A stretch of DNA of 64,000 nt from Hamadaea tsunoensis DSM 44101 (GTDB lineage Bacteria; Actinomycetota; Actinomycetes; Mycobacteriales; Micromonosporaceae): the NCBI RefSeq assembly GCF_000428945.1, contig NZ_AUAX01000017.1, forward strand, positions 62,001-126,000, given 5' to 3'. Position numbers and translations under genes: made by a program. This document shows positions 8,604 to 15,379 of this stretch, piece by piece. Under the pieces are notes generated by a model. The model ran no database searches. It saw only the letters and a program-made list of their open reading frames with translations, and was not told the origin of the DNA. How positions within the stretch are numbered: the first letter of the stretch is position 1; the number at the start of each line of letters is the position of its first letter.

Positions 8604-8732
8604 ATGTTGTGGCAGACCATTCTCGATCCGCGCGGCGCGTGCCGTGGCGGACGACAGGTCCTGCCCCAGTCGGCGGATCTGCCCGCCCAATACCCGGGCG
8701 TCACGGCGTACCGGCCCAGGTGGCAAAGCTGA
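8604..8732 (+). CDS. 42-residue peptide ORF at the end of the hydrazine operon
   Basis: Short ORF beginning MLWQTILDPRGACRGG and ending YRPRWQS. An AAGGG ribosome site lies 9 bases upstream and a hairpin terminator starts 15 bp after the stop, so it looks like the last cistron of the operon. It contains one Cys, two Trp and several Pro/Arg residues and no membrane segment. I do not recognise a family. It could be a modified peptide, a small binding partner or a chance ORF; the position between a plausible ribosome site and a terminator is the main support. Confidence 0.5.
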   Translation: MLWQTILDPRGACRGGRQVLPQSADLPAQYPGVTAYRPRWQS

Positions 8733-8747
8733 GCGAAAGCGCAGCTG

Positions 8748-8783
8748 AGGCCGCCTCCCGGGACCCGGGCCAGGCGGCCTTTC
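8748..8783 (+). terminator. Hairpin terminator after hydrazine operon
   Basis: A perfect 9-bp stem (aggccgcct at 8748-8756 with aggcggcct at 8772-8780) encloses a GC-rich loop that can itself pair (cccggg and cccgggcc), followed by a short T run. It separates the operon from the tRNA array. Confidence 0.75.
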
Positions 8784-8808
8784 CGTATTCAGGCACCAGT
8801 AACTCCCT

Positions 8809-8881
8809 ATGGGCGTAGCTCAGAGGCCAGAGCGCCGGTCTCCAAAACCGGACGTCGCAGGTTCGACTCCTGCCGCCCATG
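8809..8881 (+). tRNA. tRNA-Trp (CCA)
   Basis: Complete cloverleaf: 7-bp acceptor stem (atggcg-type 5' strand with cgcccat 3' strand), D-stem gctc/gagc, anticodon stem ccggt/accgg with loop ctCCAaa, T-stem gcagg/cctgc. First member of the array; no encoded CCA. Confidence 0.9.
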
Positions 8882-8996
8882 CGTACAACGCTGCCCCCAG
8901 GTCGGCGAGTGCATTGATAATTCCACAGTGGATGGCATCATTGAATGGCATCATCGCATGGCTCCGACGGTCGTCGAGTACACCGCCTCGGGCCAT

Positions 8997-9069
8997 CGGG
9001 AACGACCGGCACGGCGACCGGACCTGGTTTGGGACCAGGACGCGCGGGGTTCGACTCCCCGGTTCCCGA
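8997..9069 (+). tRNA. tRNA-Pro (TGG)
   Basis: Acceptor cgggaac/gttcccg, anticodon stem cctgg/ccagg with loop ttTGGga, T-stem cgggg/ccccg with ttcgact loop. A 115-bp spacer without visible tRNA separates it from tRNA-Trp. Confidence 0.88.
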
Positions 9070-9087
9070 CAGACAAGCCTTCAACGG

Positions 9088-9161
9088 TCCGGGGTACGGC
9101 GCTGGCGTCCGTGACCGCGCTTTGAACGCGGAACCCGTGGGTTCGATTCCCGCACCCGGAG
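9088..9161 (+). tRNA. tRNA-Gln (TTG), somewhat degenerate
   Basis: Anticodon stem ccgcg/cgcgg with loop ctTTGaa, T-arm gtggg-ttcgatt-cccgc. The acceptor (tccgggg/acccgga) has one mismatch and the D-stem is weak. Confidence 0.8.
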
Positions 9162-9165
9162 CCGC

Positions 9166-9239
9166 GTCGCGGTAGCCCAACCGGCAGAGGCGCGGAGCTC
9201 AAACCTCCGTCGTTGCGGGTTCGAGTCCCGCCCGCGACA
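9166..9239 (+). tRNA. tRNA-Leu anticodon (CAA) with short variable loop
   Basis: Acceptor gtcgcgg/ccgcgac is perfect, anticodon stem cggag/ctccg with loop ctCAAac, T-stem gcggg/cccgc. The variable region is only about 4-5 nt, whereas bacterial leucine tRNAs normally carry a long variable arm. Anticodon-based identity is therefore provisional. Confidence 0.8.
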
Positions 9240-9260
9240 CGCATCCGACCAAATGAACAT

Positions 9261-9329
9261 GGGCGACGCACAGGTGTGCAGCGCTGCCTTGCAAGCAGCG
9301 CGGGCGCGGTTCGATACCGCGGTTGTCCA
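9261..9329 (+). tRNA. tRNA-Ala (TGC), reduced D-arm
   Basis: Anticodon stem gctgc/gcagc with loop ctTGCaa, T-arm cgcgg-ttcgata-ccgcg, acceptor gggcgac/gttgtcc with wobble pairs. The D-arm is short (gcac-aggt-gtgc). CCA is encoded at the 3' end, unlike most of the array. Confidence 0.78.
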
Positions 9330-9333
9330 CCAA

Positions 9334-9407
9334 GCCCGGGTAGCCCAACTGGTAGAGGCGCCTCGCTTAGAACGAGGAGGGTGGGGGTTCGAATCCCTCG
9401 CCGGGTA
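9334..9407 (+). tRNA. tRNA-Leu anticodon (TAG) with short variable loop
   Basis: Anticodon stem cctcg/cgagg with loop ctTAGaa and T-arm ggggg-ttcgaat-ccctc. The variable loop is about 5 nt rather than a leucine-type long arm. The acceptor has a wobble pair and one mismatch. Second class-I-shaped Leu anticodon in the array. Confidence 0.78.
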
Positions 9408-9418
9408 CGCAGCAAGAT

Positions 9419-9493
9419 GCTTCGTCGGTCCAGTCTGGAGTGGACACCGCCTTGTCACGGCGGAGAGCACGGGTTCGAATCCCGTACGAGGCG
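9419..9493 (+). tRNA. tRNA-Asp (GTC)
   Basis: Acceptor gcttcgt/acgaggc, D-stem gtcc/ggac, anticodon stem ccgcc/ggcgg with loop ttGTCac, T-stem acggg/cccgt. Confidence 0.88.
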
Positions 9494-9514
9494 CGCAGAA
9501 AGTTTCCACATCAT

Positions 9515-9588
9515 GCCCTCGTAGCTCAGCGGATCAGAGTGTCTGGCTACGAACCAGAAGGCCGCAGGTTCGAATCCTGCCGAGGGCA
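9515..9588 (+). tRNA. tRNA-Arg (ACG)
   Basis: Perfect acceptor gccctcg/cgagggc, anticodon stem tctgg/ccaga with loop ctACGaa, T-stem gcagg/cctgc. Confidence 0.9.
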
Positions 9589-9596
9589 CGCATCGG

Positions 9597-9670
9597 GCGC
9601 CGGTTCCCCCAGTCGGTGGGGCAGCTGACCCAAGGTCAGGTGGTGGTGGGTTCGACTCCCGCCCGGCGCG
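9597..9670 (+). tRNA. tRNA, identity unresolved (possible CAA anticodon)
   Basis: Acceptor gcgccgg/ccggcgc is perfect, D-stem cccc/gggg and T-arm gtggg-ttcgact-cccgc are clear. The anticodon arm folds only as a 4-bp stem ctga/tcag with loop cccaagg, lacking the usual U33. It may be a pseudo-tRNA. Confidence 0.55.
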
Positions 9671-9672
9671 CT

Positions 9673-9746
9673 CGCGGGATGGCGCAGTCAGGAAGCGCGT
9701 CTGGCTCATAACCAGAAGGACCGGAGTTCGAATCTCCGTCCCGCTC
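9673..9746 (+). tRNA. tRNA-Met (CAT), or Ile2
   Basis: Anticodon stem tctgg/ccaga with loop ctCATaa, T-arm cggag-ttcgaat-ctccg, acceptor cgcggga/tcccgct with an unpaired first base. The anticodon stem lacks the three G:C pairs of an initiator. Elongator Met or lysidine-modified Ile2 cannot be separated by eye. Confidence 0.82.
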
Positions 9747-9789
9747 CCAACGTGCCCCCGTCCCAGCGACGGGAGCACCGATCACCCAT

Positions 9790-9873
9790 GCGGTAGCGCC
9801 GGCGCCGGAGAGCCGGGCCTGCCTGTAAAGCAGGTGCCCCCGTGCTGAGCGGGTTCGAATCCCTCATACCGCA
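9790..9873 (+). tRNA. tRNA-Tyr (GTA), type II
   Basis: Anticodon stem cctgc/gcagg with loop ctGTAaa, a long variable arm as expected for bacterial Tyr, T-loop ttcgaat, acceptor gcggtag/ataccgc. CCA is encoded directly after the discriminator. Confidence 0.87.
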
Positions 9874-9877
9874 CCAT

Positions 9878-9951
9878 GCCCGCGTCGCCCAGCGGATCAG
9901 GGCGTCTCCCTCCGAAGGAGAAGGTCGCCGGTTCGAATCCGGCCGCGGGCA
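9878..9951 (+). tRNA. tRNA-Arg (CCG)
   Basis: Perfect acceptor gcccgcg/cgcgggc, anticodon stem tctcc/ggaga with loop ctCCGaa, T-stem gccgg/ccggc. Confidence 0.9.
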
Positions 9952-9957
9952 CGACAC

Positions 9958-10028
9958 GATCCCATGTCCGAGTGGTCAGGAACTGGTCTGCAAAACCAGG
10001 CACGCCGGTTCGAGTCCGGCTGGGGTCT
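9958..10028 (+). tRNA. tRNA-Cys (GCA), integration-site-like
   Basis: Acceptor gatccca/tggggtc, anticodon stem ctggt/accag with loop ctGCAaa, T-stem gccgg/ccggc. Last tRNA of the array. Its 3' part from the T-arm onward is repeated exactly 1,023 bp downstream, as happens when an element integrates into a tRNA 3' end and restores the gene. Confidence 0.88.
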
Positions 10029-10060
10029 CCACGATGCCATCCACTGTGTACGCGGAGAGC
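10003..10060 (+). repeat. 58-bp direct repeat, copy 1 (att-like, tRNA-Cys side)
   Basis: Starts in the tRNA-Cys T-arm and runs 32 bp past the tRNA 3' end. It is identical base for base to 11026-11083. Weaker similarity continues for about 20-30 bp beyond (both read tcctcgacga a few bases later), so the duplicated tract was once longer. Confidence 0.85.
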
Positions 10061-10290
10061 GGCCGTCCTCGACGACGCTCCTCGAATAGCCAGAGACCTT
10101 CGCCAGCGGAACCGTCTCTCCTCGGCGGACATCTGTAGAACGGACAGTCGCCCCGTTCTCGACAACTGGGTGGCCGTAGGCCGATACCGCTCGCCGGTTC
10201 GGGGTGGCCGCCAAGGCGGCGAGCATGTGCCACAAGCGCTGCCTACGCAGGGGACTCCCAGGTCGGTCAAAATCATGTCGGCTCGCCGAG

Positions 10291-10324
10291 CACAGCGGTG
10301 ATATCATGAGATATCACCGCTGTG
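10291..10324. promoter_or_regulatory. Perfect 15-bp inverted repeat, likely toxin-antitoxin operator
   Basis: cacagcggtgatatc (10291-10305), spacer atga, gatatcaccgctgtg (10310-10324): a perfect inverted repeat ending 15 bp before the antitoxin ATG. VapB-type antitoxins autoregulate through such palindromes. Confidence 0.8.
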
Positions 10325-10339
10325 AACTTGGGGGCGACC

Positions 10340-10558
10340 ATGACCGACCTGCTCATTCGTGACGTCCCTGACGAGGTCGTCGCTGCCATCGACAGCAACG
10401 CCGGACGACTCGGCTTGTCACGCAGTGAATACCTACGGCGGACGCTCACTCAGGCCGCCCACAAGCCTGGCACCGTCTCGATCGAGGATCTGACCCGATT
10501 TGAGACCAGCTTCGCCGATCTGGCTGACGAGGAAGTCATGCGGCAGGCGTGGCAATGA
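10340..10558 (+). CDS. VapB-like antitoxin (ribbon-helix-helix)
   Basis: 72-residue protein. The N-terminus [21 protein letters not shown] followed by [15 protein letters not shown] is the ribbon-helix-helix pattern of FitA/VapB-type antitoxins. The acidic C-terminal tail ([15 protein letters not shown]) would bind the toxin. The ATG at 10340 follows a GGGGG ribosome site; a GTG at 10322 lies inside the operator palindrome. Its stop overlaps the toxin start (ATGA). It should bind and neutralise the adjacent PIN toxin and repress its own promoter. It lies inside the segment bounded by the tRNA-Cys direct repeats. Confidence 0.85.
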   Translation: MTDLLIRDVPDEVVAAIDSNAGRLGLSRSEYLRRTLTQAAHKPGTVSIEDLTRFETSFADLADEEVMRQAWQ

Positions 10559-10959
10559 CTTGGTTGATCGACAAGTCGGCGCTCGTTCGCCTATCGACCA
10601 GCCCCGACGCTGCCGAATGGGTAGACCGCATCGGCCGAGGCCTGATTCACATCACGACTCTTACGCTCCTGGAGGTCGGGTTCTCTGCCCGCTCCGCTCT
10701 TGAGCTGCGGACCGCCTCCAGCAGGCCTCCGCTGTCGCTGATGCCCATCGAATATCTGACCCCGGCCATGGAACAGCGGGCAGTAGACGTACAGCTACAA
10801 CTCGCCGATCACGGTCAGCACCGCGCCCCAGGCATTCCGGATCTGCTCATCGCTGCTGCAGCGGAACGCGCCGGCCATGTCTTGCTTCATCTGGACAAAG
10901 ACTTCGAACTCATCGCGGATCTGACGGGCCAGGCAACCGAGCGGCTACGAGTCGCCTGA
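10555..10959 (+). CDS. VapC-like PIN-domain ribonuclease toxin
   Basis: 134 residues from the ATG at 10555, which overlaps the antitoxin stop. PIN-domain features are present: [13 protein letters not shown] with the first acidic residue, [13 protein letters not shown] with the conserved Glu, and the C-terminal [29 protein letters not shown] with the remaining metal-binding Asp residues. It probably cleaves tRNA or rRNA when free of antitoxin. Being next to a tRNA array is notable but may reflect only the integration site. Codon use is slightly less GC-extreme than the flanking operons. Confidence 0.88.
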   Translation: MTWLIDKSALVRLSTSPDAAEWVDRIGRGLIHITTLTLLEVGFSARSALELRTASSRPPLSLMPIEYLTPAMEQRAVDVQLQLADHGQHRAPGIPDLLIAAAAERAGHVLLHLDKDFELIADLTGQATERLRVA

Positions 10960-11025
10960 CTTCGACCGGCTTGCCGAGCCACGTCAGGCAGGCCTTGGCG
11001 AAGGGGCGTGACCGACGGATGGGGT

Positions 11026-11083
11026 CGCCGGTTCGAGTCCGGCTGGGGTCTCCACGATGCCATCCACTGTGTACGCGGAGAGC
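11026..11083 (+). repeat. 58-bp direct repeat, copy 2 (att-like, distal side)
   Basis: Exact copy of 10003-10060, preceded by unrelated sequence, so only the 3' part of a tRNA-Cys is present. It marks the far end of the 1-kb vapBC segment. No integrase gene lies between the copies. Confidence 0.85.
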
Positions 11084-11146
11084 CGGGCTATCCTCGACGA
11101 TGCTTTGCGTCGATGCCCCGTTCTTCCGACACCTCAGGAGCGTTTC

Positions 11147-11578
11147 GTGACAGCCGCTCACCCGCTCGGCAGTTCGTTGCTCATCGACAGCCGGTGGTGG
11201 ACCGTGCGGGCCCGCCTCGACGCGGTCTCGACGACTCAGCGGTGGTCGGAGTACCTGATGGCCGCCGACGGGCAGCACACGTGGCTGGCGGTCGAGCTGC
11301 TGCCGGGCGGTGCCGAGACGGCCCAATGGCAGCGCTGCGACGCCCGGGTCCTGGGCTTCGATCCCGCCGACCCGAGGATCGGCGACGTCAAGCTGCGGGA
11401 GGTCGAGCGGGACACCGCCCGGTACGCCGTGATCGGCGATCTCGCCGGGCAGCTCGACGCCGACCGGGAGGGCGTGCTGCATTTCGTGGACTACGTCGGC
11501 GACGGCATCCGGGCGGCCACCGAGTGGTTCCGCGACGGCGGCCCGGTGTGGCTGGGCTACCGGCAGGCCGGCCTCTGA
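11147..11578 (+). CDS. DUF4178-like protein
   Basis: 143-residue soluble protein with a WWTVRARLD...WSEYLMAADGQHTWLAVE pattern that resembles DUF4178 domains, whose function is unknown. The GTG at 11147 follows an AGGAG ribosome site. The frame is open upstream to 11057, but that part runs through the att-like repeat. If the vapBC segment is an insertion, this gene originally lay directly behind tRNA-Cys. Family match is moderate and from memory of the motif pattern. Confidence 0.6.
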   Translation: MTAAHPLGSSLLIDSRWWTVRARLDAVSTTQRWSEYLMAADGQHTWLAVELLPGGAETAQWQRCDARVLGFDPADPRIGDVKLREVERDTARYAVIGDLAGQLDADREGVLHFVDYVGDGIRAATEWFRDGGPVWLGYRQAGL

Positions 11579-11589
11579 GTCGGGCCGTG

Positions 11590-11603
11590 TGCAAATGCTT
11601 GCA
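11590..11603. promoter_or_regulatory. TGCAA-N4-TTGCA palindrome upstream of LacI gene
   Basis: tgcaaatgcttgca is a perfect-armed palindrome 44 bp before the LacI start. A related motif, tttttttgc/ttgcacac, lies at about 11614-11626, and tgcaagcctgtgcaaac occurs upstream of the ABC genes near 12806-12822. A LacI-type autoregulatory and pathway operator is plausible. Confidence 0.4.
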
Positions 11604-11646
11604 ACTGCCCTGGCGTTTTTTGCACACCGGACGGTAAGGTGTCGGC

Positions 11647-12648
11647 GTGACGACCCGACTTTCCGCGGTGGCGAAGTTCGCCGGCGTCTCCGAGGCCACC
11701 GTGAGCCGCGTGCTCAACGGCAAGTCCGGAGTTTCCCAGGCCACCCGTGACACCGTGCTCACGGCCCTGGACGTGTTCGGCTACACCCGCCCGGAGCCGG
11801 TGCGCACCGATCGGGCGCGGCTGATCGGCCTGGTGCTGCCGGACCTGCAGAACCCGATCTTCCCGGCGTTCGCCGAGGCGCTGGGCGTCTCGCTGATCCA
11901 GCGTGGCCTGGTCCCGGTGCTGTGTACGCGTACCGCCGACGGCGTCTCCGAGGCGCACTACATCCAGATGCTGCTGGCCCAGCAGGTGGGCGGGATCGTG
12001 TTCGTCGGCAGCAGTTACGTCGACGCCGGTCCGGAGCAGTGCCGGCAGCTGGCCGAACGCAAGCTGCCGATCGTGCTGATCAATGCCGCCGACGAGAACC
12101 CCGCGGTGGCCCGGATCTGCGTCGATGACGAGGTCGCGGCCGAGCAGGCGCTGATCCACCTGACCGGGCTCGGGCACGACCAGGTCGGGCTGATCCTCGG
12201 CCCGAGCGGCCACGTGCCGTCGGCCCGCAAGCTGGCGGCGTTCGGCCGGTTCTGGGAGGCGCGCGGGGAGCGGCGCTGGCGGCGGTGGGTGGACCACACC
12301 GTCTTCACGCCCGAGGGCGGCCGGTCGGCGGCGCAACGCCTGCTCGCGGCCGGTGTCACGGCGCTGGTGTGCGGCAGTGACGCGCTGGCGCTCGGGGCGA
12401 TCCGGGCCGCGCGCAAGCAGGGTCTCTCGGTGCCCGGCGACGTGTCGGTGATCGGTTTCGACGACTCGACGTACATGGCCGTGACCGATCCGCCGCTGAC
12501 CACCGTCCGCCAGCCGGTACGCGCGATGGCCGCGGCCGCGATGTCGGCCTTGCAGGCGCAGCTCGACGGCCGGGCGGCGCCGTCGCAGGAGGTCCTGTTC
12601 GAGCCGGAGCTGATCGTCCGGGGGACGACGGGCCCGGCCCCCGCCTGA
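11647..12648 (+). CDS. LacI-family regulator of the glucan locus (copy 1)
   Basis: 333-residue repressor. The N-terminal helix-turn-helix reads RLSAVAKFAGVSEATVSRVLNG, followed by the hinge and a periplasmic-binding-like sugar sensor (GLVLPDLQNPIFPAFAEAL, CGSDALALGAIRAA, VSVIGFDDS). GTG start. It is clearly paralogous to the second LacI protein at 23.7 kb, with shared ALDVFGY/ALDVLGY hinge and C-terminal blocks. It lies just upstream of a sugar ABC importer and GH87 enzymes and most likely controls them in response to a glucan oligosaccharide. Confidence 0.9.
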   Translation: MTTRLSAVAKFAGVSEATVSRVLNGKSGVSQATRDTVLTALDVFGYTRPEPVRTDRARLIGLVLPDLQNPIFPAFAEALGVSLIQRGLVPVLCTRTADGVSEAHYIQMLLAQQVGGIVFVGSSYVDAGPEQCRQLAERKLPIVLINAADENPAVARICVDDEVAAEQALIHLTGLGHDQVGLILGPSGHVPSARKLAAFGRFWEARGERRWRRWVDHTVFTPEGGRSAAQRLLAAGVTALVCGSDALALGAIRAARKQGLSVPGDVSVIGFDDSTYMAVTDPPLTTVRQPVRAMAAAAMSALQAQLDGRAAPSQEVLFEPELIVRGTTGPAPA

Positions 12649-12674
12649 GTAGTACGCGCCCCTCCTCAGCCCGC

Positions 12675-12753
12675 AAGATCCCGCTTGGATCAGGGAAATC
12701 ACCCGAATCTTGGTCCAAGATTACGTGCGCAACCCTGATCCAAGCGGGATCTT
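12675..12753. repeat. Nested intergenic palindrome, CAAGATC family (1)
   Basis: A 21-bp perfect inverted repeat (12675-12695 with 12733-12753) encloses a second one (aatcttgg-t-ccaagatt, 12706-12722). A third partial copy, gatccaagcgggatc, follows at 12760-12774. It could act as a terminator behind the LacI gene, but the nested form and its relatives at 21.1, 24.8 and 35.8 kb suggest a dispersed element. Confidence 0.75.
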
Positions 12754-13028
12754 GGGGTCGATCCAAGCGGGATCCTGGGCGGCCAGCCATCGAGATCTAT
12801 CGAAAATGCAAGCCTGTGCAAACAGATGACAGAGTTTCTTCAACTTTTTTGCGAAGACCTCTGGACTTCCGGGCGGCCGCCTCCCTATTCTTCTGCCTAC
12901 GCCGCGCGGCCGTAACCGCCGGGCGACTGACGAGAAATGCGCAGTTAACACGCCACGGCTCCCTCGCCGTCGGCGGCCGCCGGGCCGGCATGGTGCCCGG
13001 GCAGGGGCATAGGGAAGGACTGCAAAAA
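12754..13028. other. Leader and promoter region of the glucan ABC operon
   Basis: No supported gene; a frame open from 12816 into the binding-protein gene lacks a signal peptide and is not used. It contains tgcaag/tgcaaa motifs (about 12806-12822) and an AT-rich patch near 12835-12855 unlike its surroundings. These are candidates for LacI operators and the promoter. Confidence 0.45.
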
Positions 13029-14381
13029 ATGAAGCGACGCTTGCTGGGCAGAACGCTCATCCTGGCCATGACTGCCGGGGTGGCGCTGTCGGCCGCCGCG
13101 TGCGGCGGCAAGGAGCCGGAGGCCGCGTCCGGCCCCGTCACGATCACCGTCAACGGCCTGCCGCCGGCCACCGAGACGGTCAACCGGGCGAACTTCGAGG
13201 CCGACGTCCAGGCGTTCGAGGCCAAGAACCCGAACATCAAGATCAAGGCGAACGAGGGGTTCATGGACCCGAAGACGTTCGCCGCGAAGATCGCCGGCGG
13301 CCAGCTGGAGGACGTCTTCTACGTCTACTTCACCGACCCGCAGTCGCTGATCGCCAAGCGCCAGGTCACCGACATCTCGGCGTACCTCAAGGACTTTCCG
13401 AACACCAAGGACGTCAACCCCGACCTGATGAAGGTGTTCACCGGTTCGGACGGCAAGGTCTACGGCCTGCCGTCGGCGAACTACTCCCTCGGCCTGGTCT
13501 ACAACCGCACCCTGTTCACCAAGGCCGGCCTGGATCCCAACAGCCCGCCCAAGACGTGGGCCGAGGTCCGCGACGCGGCCAAGAAGATCGCCGCGCTCGG
13601 CGACGGGATCGCCGGCTACGGCGACTACAGCAAGTCCAACACCGGCGGCTGGCACTTCACCGCCGAGACGTACTCGCTGGGCGGCGACATCGCCACCAAG
13701 GACGGCGACACCTGGAAGGCCGCGTTCAACAGCGACCAGGGCCGCCAGGTCCTGCAGCAGCTGCACGACATGCGGTTCGTCGACGACACCATGGGCCAGC
13801 GCCAGCTGCTGGAGTACGCCGACCTGCTGCAGATGATGGCCGCCGGCAAGCTCGGCATGTACGTCGGTTCGCCGGACAACATCCCCACCATCGTGCGCCA
13901 GTACAAGGGCAAGTACGAGGACTACGGCCTGGGCGCGATCCCGGACGGCAAGGCGACCCTCGGCGGCGGCGACGGCTTCATGTTCAAGGCGGGCCTGAGC
14001 CCGGAGAAGATCAAGGCCGGCCTGACCTGGCTGAGCTGGAAGACGGTCAACCCGGACCGGATCGCCACCGACAACGAGAAGGCGTCCCAGCGCGGCGAGC
14101 CCGTCGGCCTGCCGCAGCCGAACATCTGGACCGGCGCGGCCGCGCAGACCTGGGCCGACGCCACCAAGAAGTACGCCAACGTGCCGTCGGAGAACTTCGC
14201 CCCGTTCGCGACCGGCAGCGCCGCCATCCCGCTGAAGCTGGAGCCGCCGGAGGCGCAGAAGGTCTACGCGGTCCTCGACACCGCGATGCAGAAGGTCCTC
14301 ACCGACCCCAACGCCAACGTCGACCAGCTGCTCGGTGACGCCGAGAAGCAGGTCAACCAGATCCTGTCCGCGGTCAAGTGA
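13029..14381 (+). CDS. Sugar ABC transporter substrate-binding lipoprotein
   Basis: Extracellular solute-binding protein family 1, 450 residues. It begins MKRRLLGRTLILAMTAG with a lipobox ending in AAAC near residue 24, so it should be lipid-anchored outside the membrane. Typical binding-protein blocks are FEAKNPNIKIKANEGF, YGLPSANYSLGLVYNRTLF and WAEVRDAAKKIA. The ATG at 13029 is chosen because the signal peptide starts there and AAGGA lies upstream. It is followed by two permease genes and no ATPase, as in actinobacterial systems that share a common MsiK-type ATPase. Context suggests alpha-glucan oligosaccharides as ligand. Confidence 0.92.
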   Translation: MKRRLLGRTLILAMTAGVALSAAACGGKEPEAASGPVTITVNGLPPATETVNRANFEADVQAFEAKNPNIKIKANEGFMDPKTFAAKIAGGQLEDVFYVYFTDPQSLIAKRQVTDISAYLKDFPNTKDVNPDLMKVFTGSDGKVYGLPSANYSLGLVYNRTLFTKAGLDPNSPPKTWAEVRDAAKKIAALGDGIAGYGDYSKSNTGGWHFTAETYSLGGDIATKDGDTWKAAFNSDQGRQVLQQLHDMRFVDDTMGQRQLLEYADLLQMMAAGKLGMYVGSPDNIPTIVRQYKGKYEDYGLGAIPDGKATLGGGDGFMFKAGLSPEKIKAGLTWLSWKTVNPDRIATDNEKASQRGEPVGLPQPNIWTGAAAQTWADATKKYANVPSENFAPFATGSAAIPLKLEPPEAQKVYAVLDTAMQKVLTDPNANVDQLLGDAEKQVNQILSAVK

Positions 14382-14440
14382 CCCCCTGCCGGTCCCGGGC
14401 GCACGACGGCCCGGGACCGGCCTCCCCGAGGAGGTTTGCC

Positions 14441-15379
14441 ATGACCACGCTCGCGCCGAGCGTCTCCGAGCTCGCGCCGCCGCCGGCGCGTACCCGCGCG
14501 GCCGGTCGACTGCGCCGGCGGATCGCCGACAACCTGCAGGCGTACGCGTTCCTGTCGGTCGGACTGGTCTGCTTCGCCCTGTTCTCGTGGTATCCGCTGG
14601 TCAAGGGCATCATCCTGTCGTTCCAGCAGGACAACTTCGTCACCGACCCGGAGTGGGTCGGGCTGGACAACTACCGGGCGGTCCTCGACGACCCGCTGTT
14701 TCTCACCGCGTGGAAGAACACGTTCGAGTTCACCGGGCTCGCGCTGCTGTTCGGGTTCGCGGTGCCGTTCGTCATCGCGCTGGTGGTCAACGAGTTCCGG
14801 CACGCCAAGGGCTTCTTCCGGTTCGCGGTCTACCTGCCGGTCATGCTGCCGCCGATCGTGAGCGTGCTGCTGTGGCGGTTCTTCTACGACCCCGGTTCCG
14901 GCCTGTTCAACGCGGTGCTGTCGGGGGTGGGCCTGCCGACCTCGGACTGGACCCAGTCGCCGAAGATGGCGATGATCTCGCTCGTCCTGGTGGCGACCTG
15001 GGCGAACATGGGCGGCGCCACGATCATGTACCTGGCCGGGCTGGCCACCATCCCCGGTGAGCTGTACGAGGCCGCCGAGCTCGACGGCGCCTCGGTGTGG
15101 CAGCGCATCCGCCACGTGACCCTGCCGCAGATGCGCTTCGTCCTGCTGATCCTGCTGCTGTTGCAGGTGATCGCGACGATGCAGGTCTTCATCGAGCCCT
15201 ACCAGCTCACCGGCACCACCAATCCCGACACGATCACCGTCATGATCCTCATCTACCGGTACGCGTTCACGGTCAACAACGACTTCGGCATGGCGGCCGC
15301 GATGAGCGTGCTGCTGTTCGTGGTGCTGGCCGCGTTCTCCGCGCTGTACGTGCGGCTGACCCGGAAGGCCGACGCATGA
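14441..15379 (+). CDS. Sugar ABC transporter permease (MalF-like)
   Basis: 312-residue membrane protein with about six helices after a basic cytoplasmic N-terminus (RLRRRIADNLQAY). The ABC-permease EAA loop reads YEAAELDGASVWQRIRHVTLPQM near residue 210 and couples to the ATPase. The start is set at 14441 behind GAGGAGG. Its stop overlaps the next permease start (ATGA). It imports the sugar delivered by the upstream binding protein. Confidence 0.92.
   Translation: MTTLAPSVSELAPPPARTRAAGRLRRRIADNLQAYAFLSVGLVCFALFSWYPLVKGIILSFQQDNFVTDPEWVGLDNYRAVLDDPLFLTAWKNTFEFTGLALLFGFAVPFVIALVVNEFRHAKGFFRFAVYLPVMLPPIVSVLLWRFFYDPGSGLFNAVLSGVGLPTSDWTQSPKMAMISLVLVATWANMGGATIMYLAGLATIPGELYEAAELDGASVWQRIRHVTLPQMRFVLLILLLLQVIATMQVFIEPYQLTGTTNPDTITVMILIYRYAFTVNNDFGMAAAMSVLLFVVLAAFSALYVRLTRKADA

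Noticed and set aside
8604-8732. Lanthipeptide or lasso precursor
   Set aside because: Only one Cys and no recognisable leader/core split; no RiPP-type modification enzyme (lanthionine synthetase, lasso cyclase, rSAM) in the operon.
8938-10307. Minus-strand frames across the tRNA array reading RTGDLLL, PDSNRR, ERATSSF-like protein segments
   Set aside because: These are the well-known false proteins produced by reading tRNA T-arms (ggttcgaatccc) in reverse; they coincide exactly with the tRNA genes.
10003-11083. Insertion sequence
   Set aside because: No transposase and no terminal inverted repeats; the boundaries are direct repeats of a tRNA 3' end.
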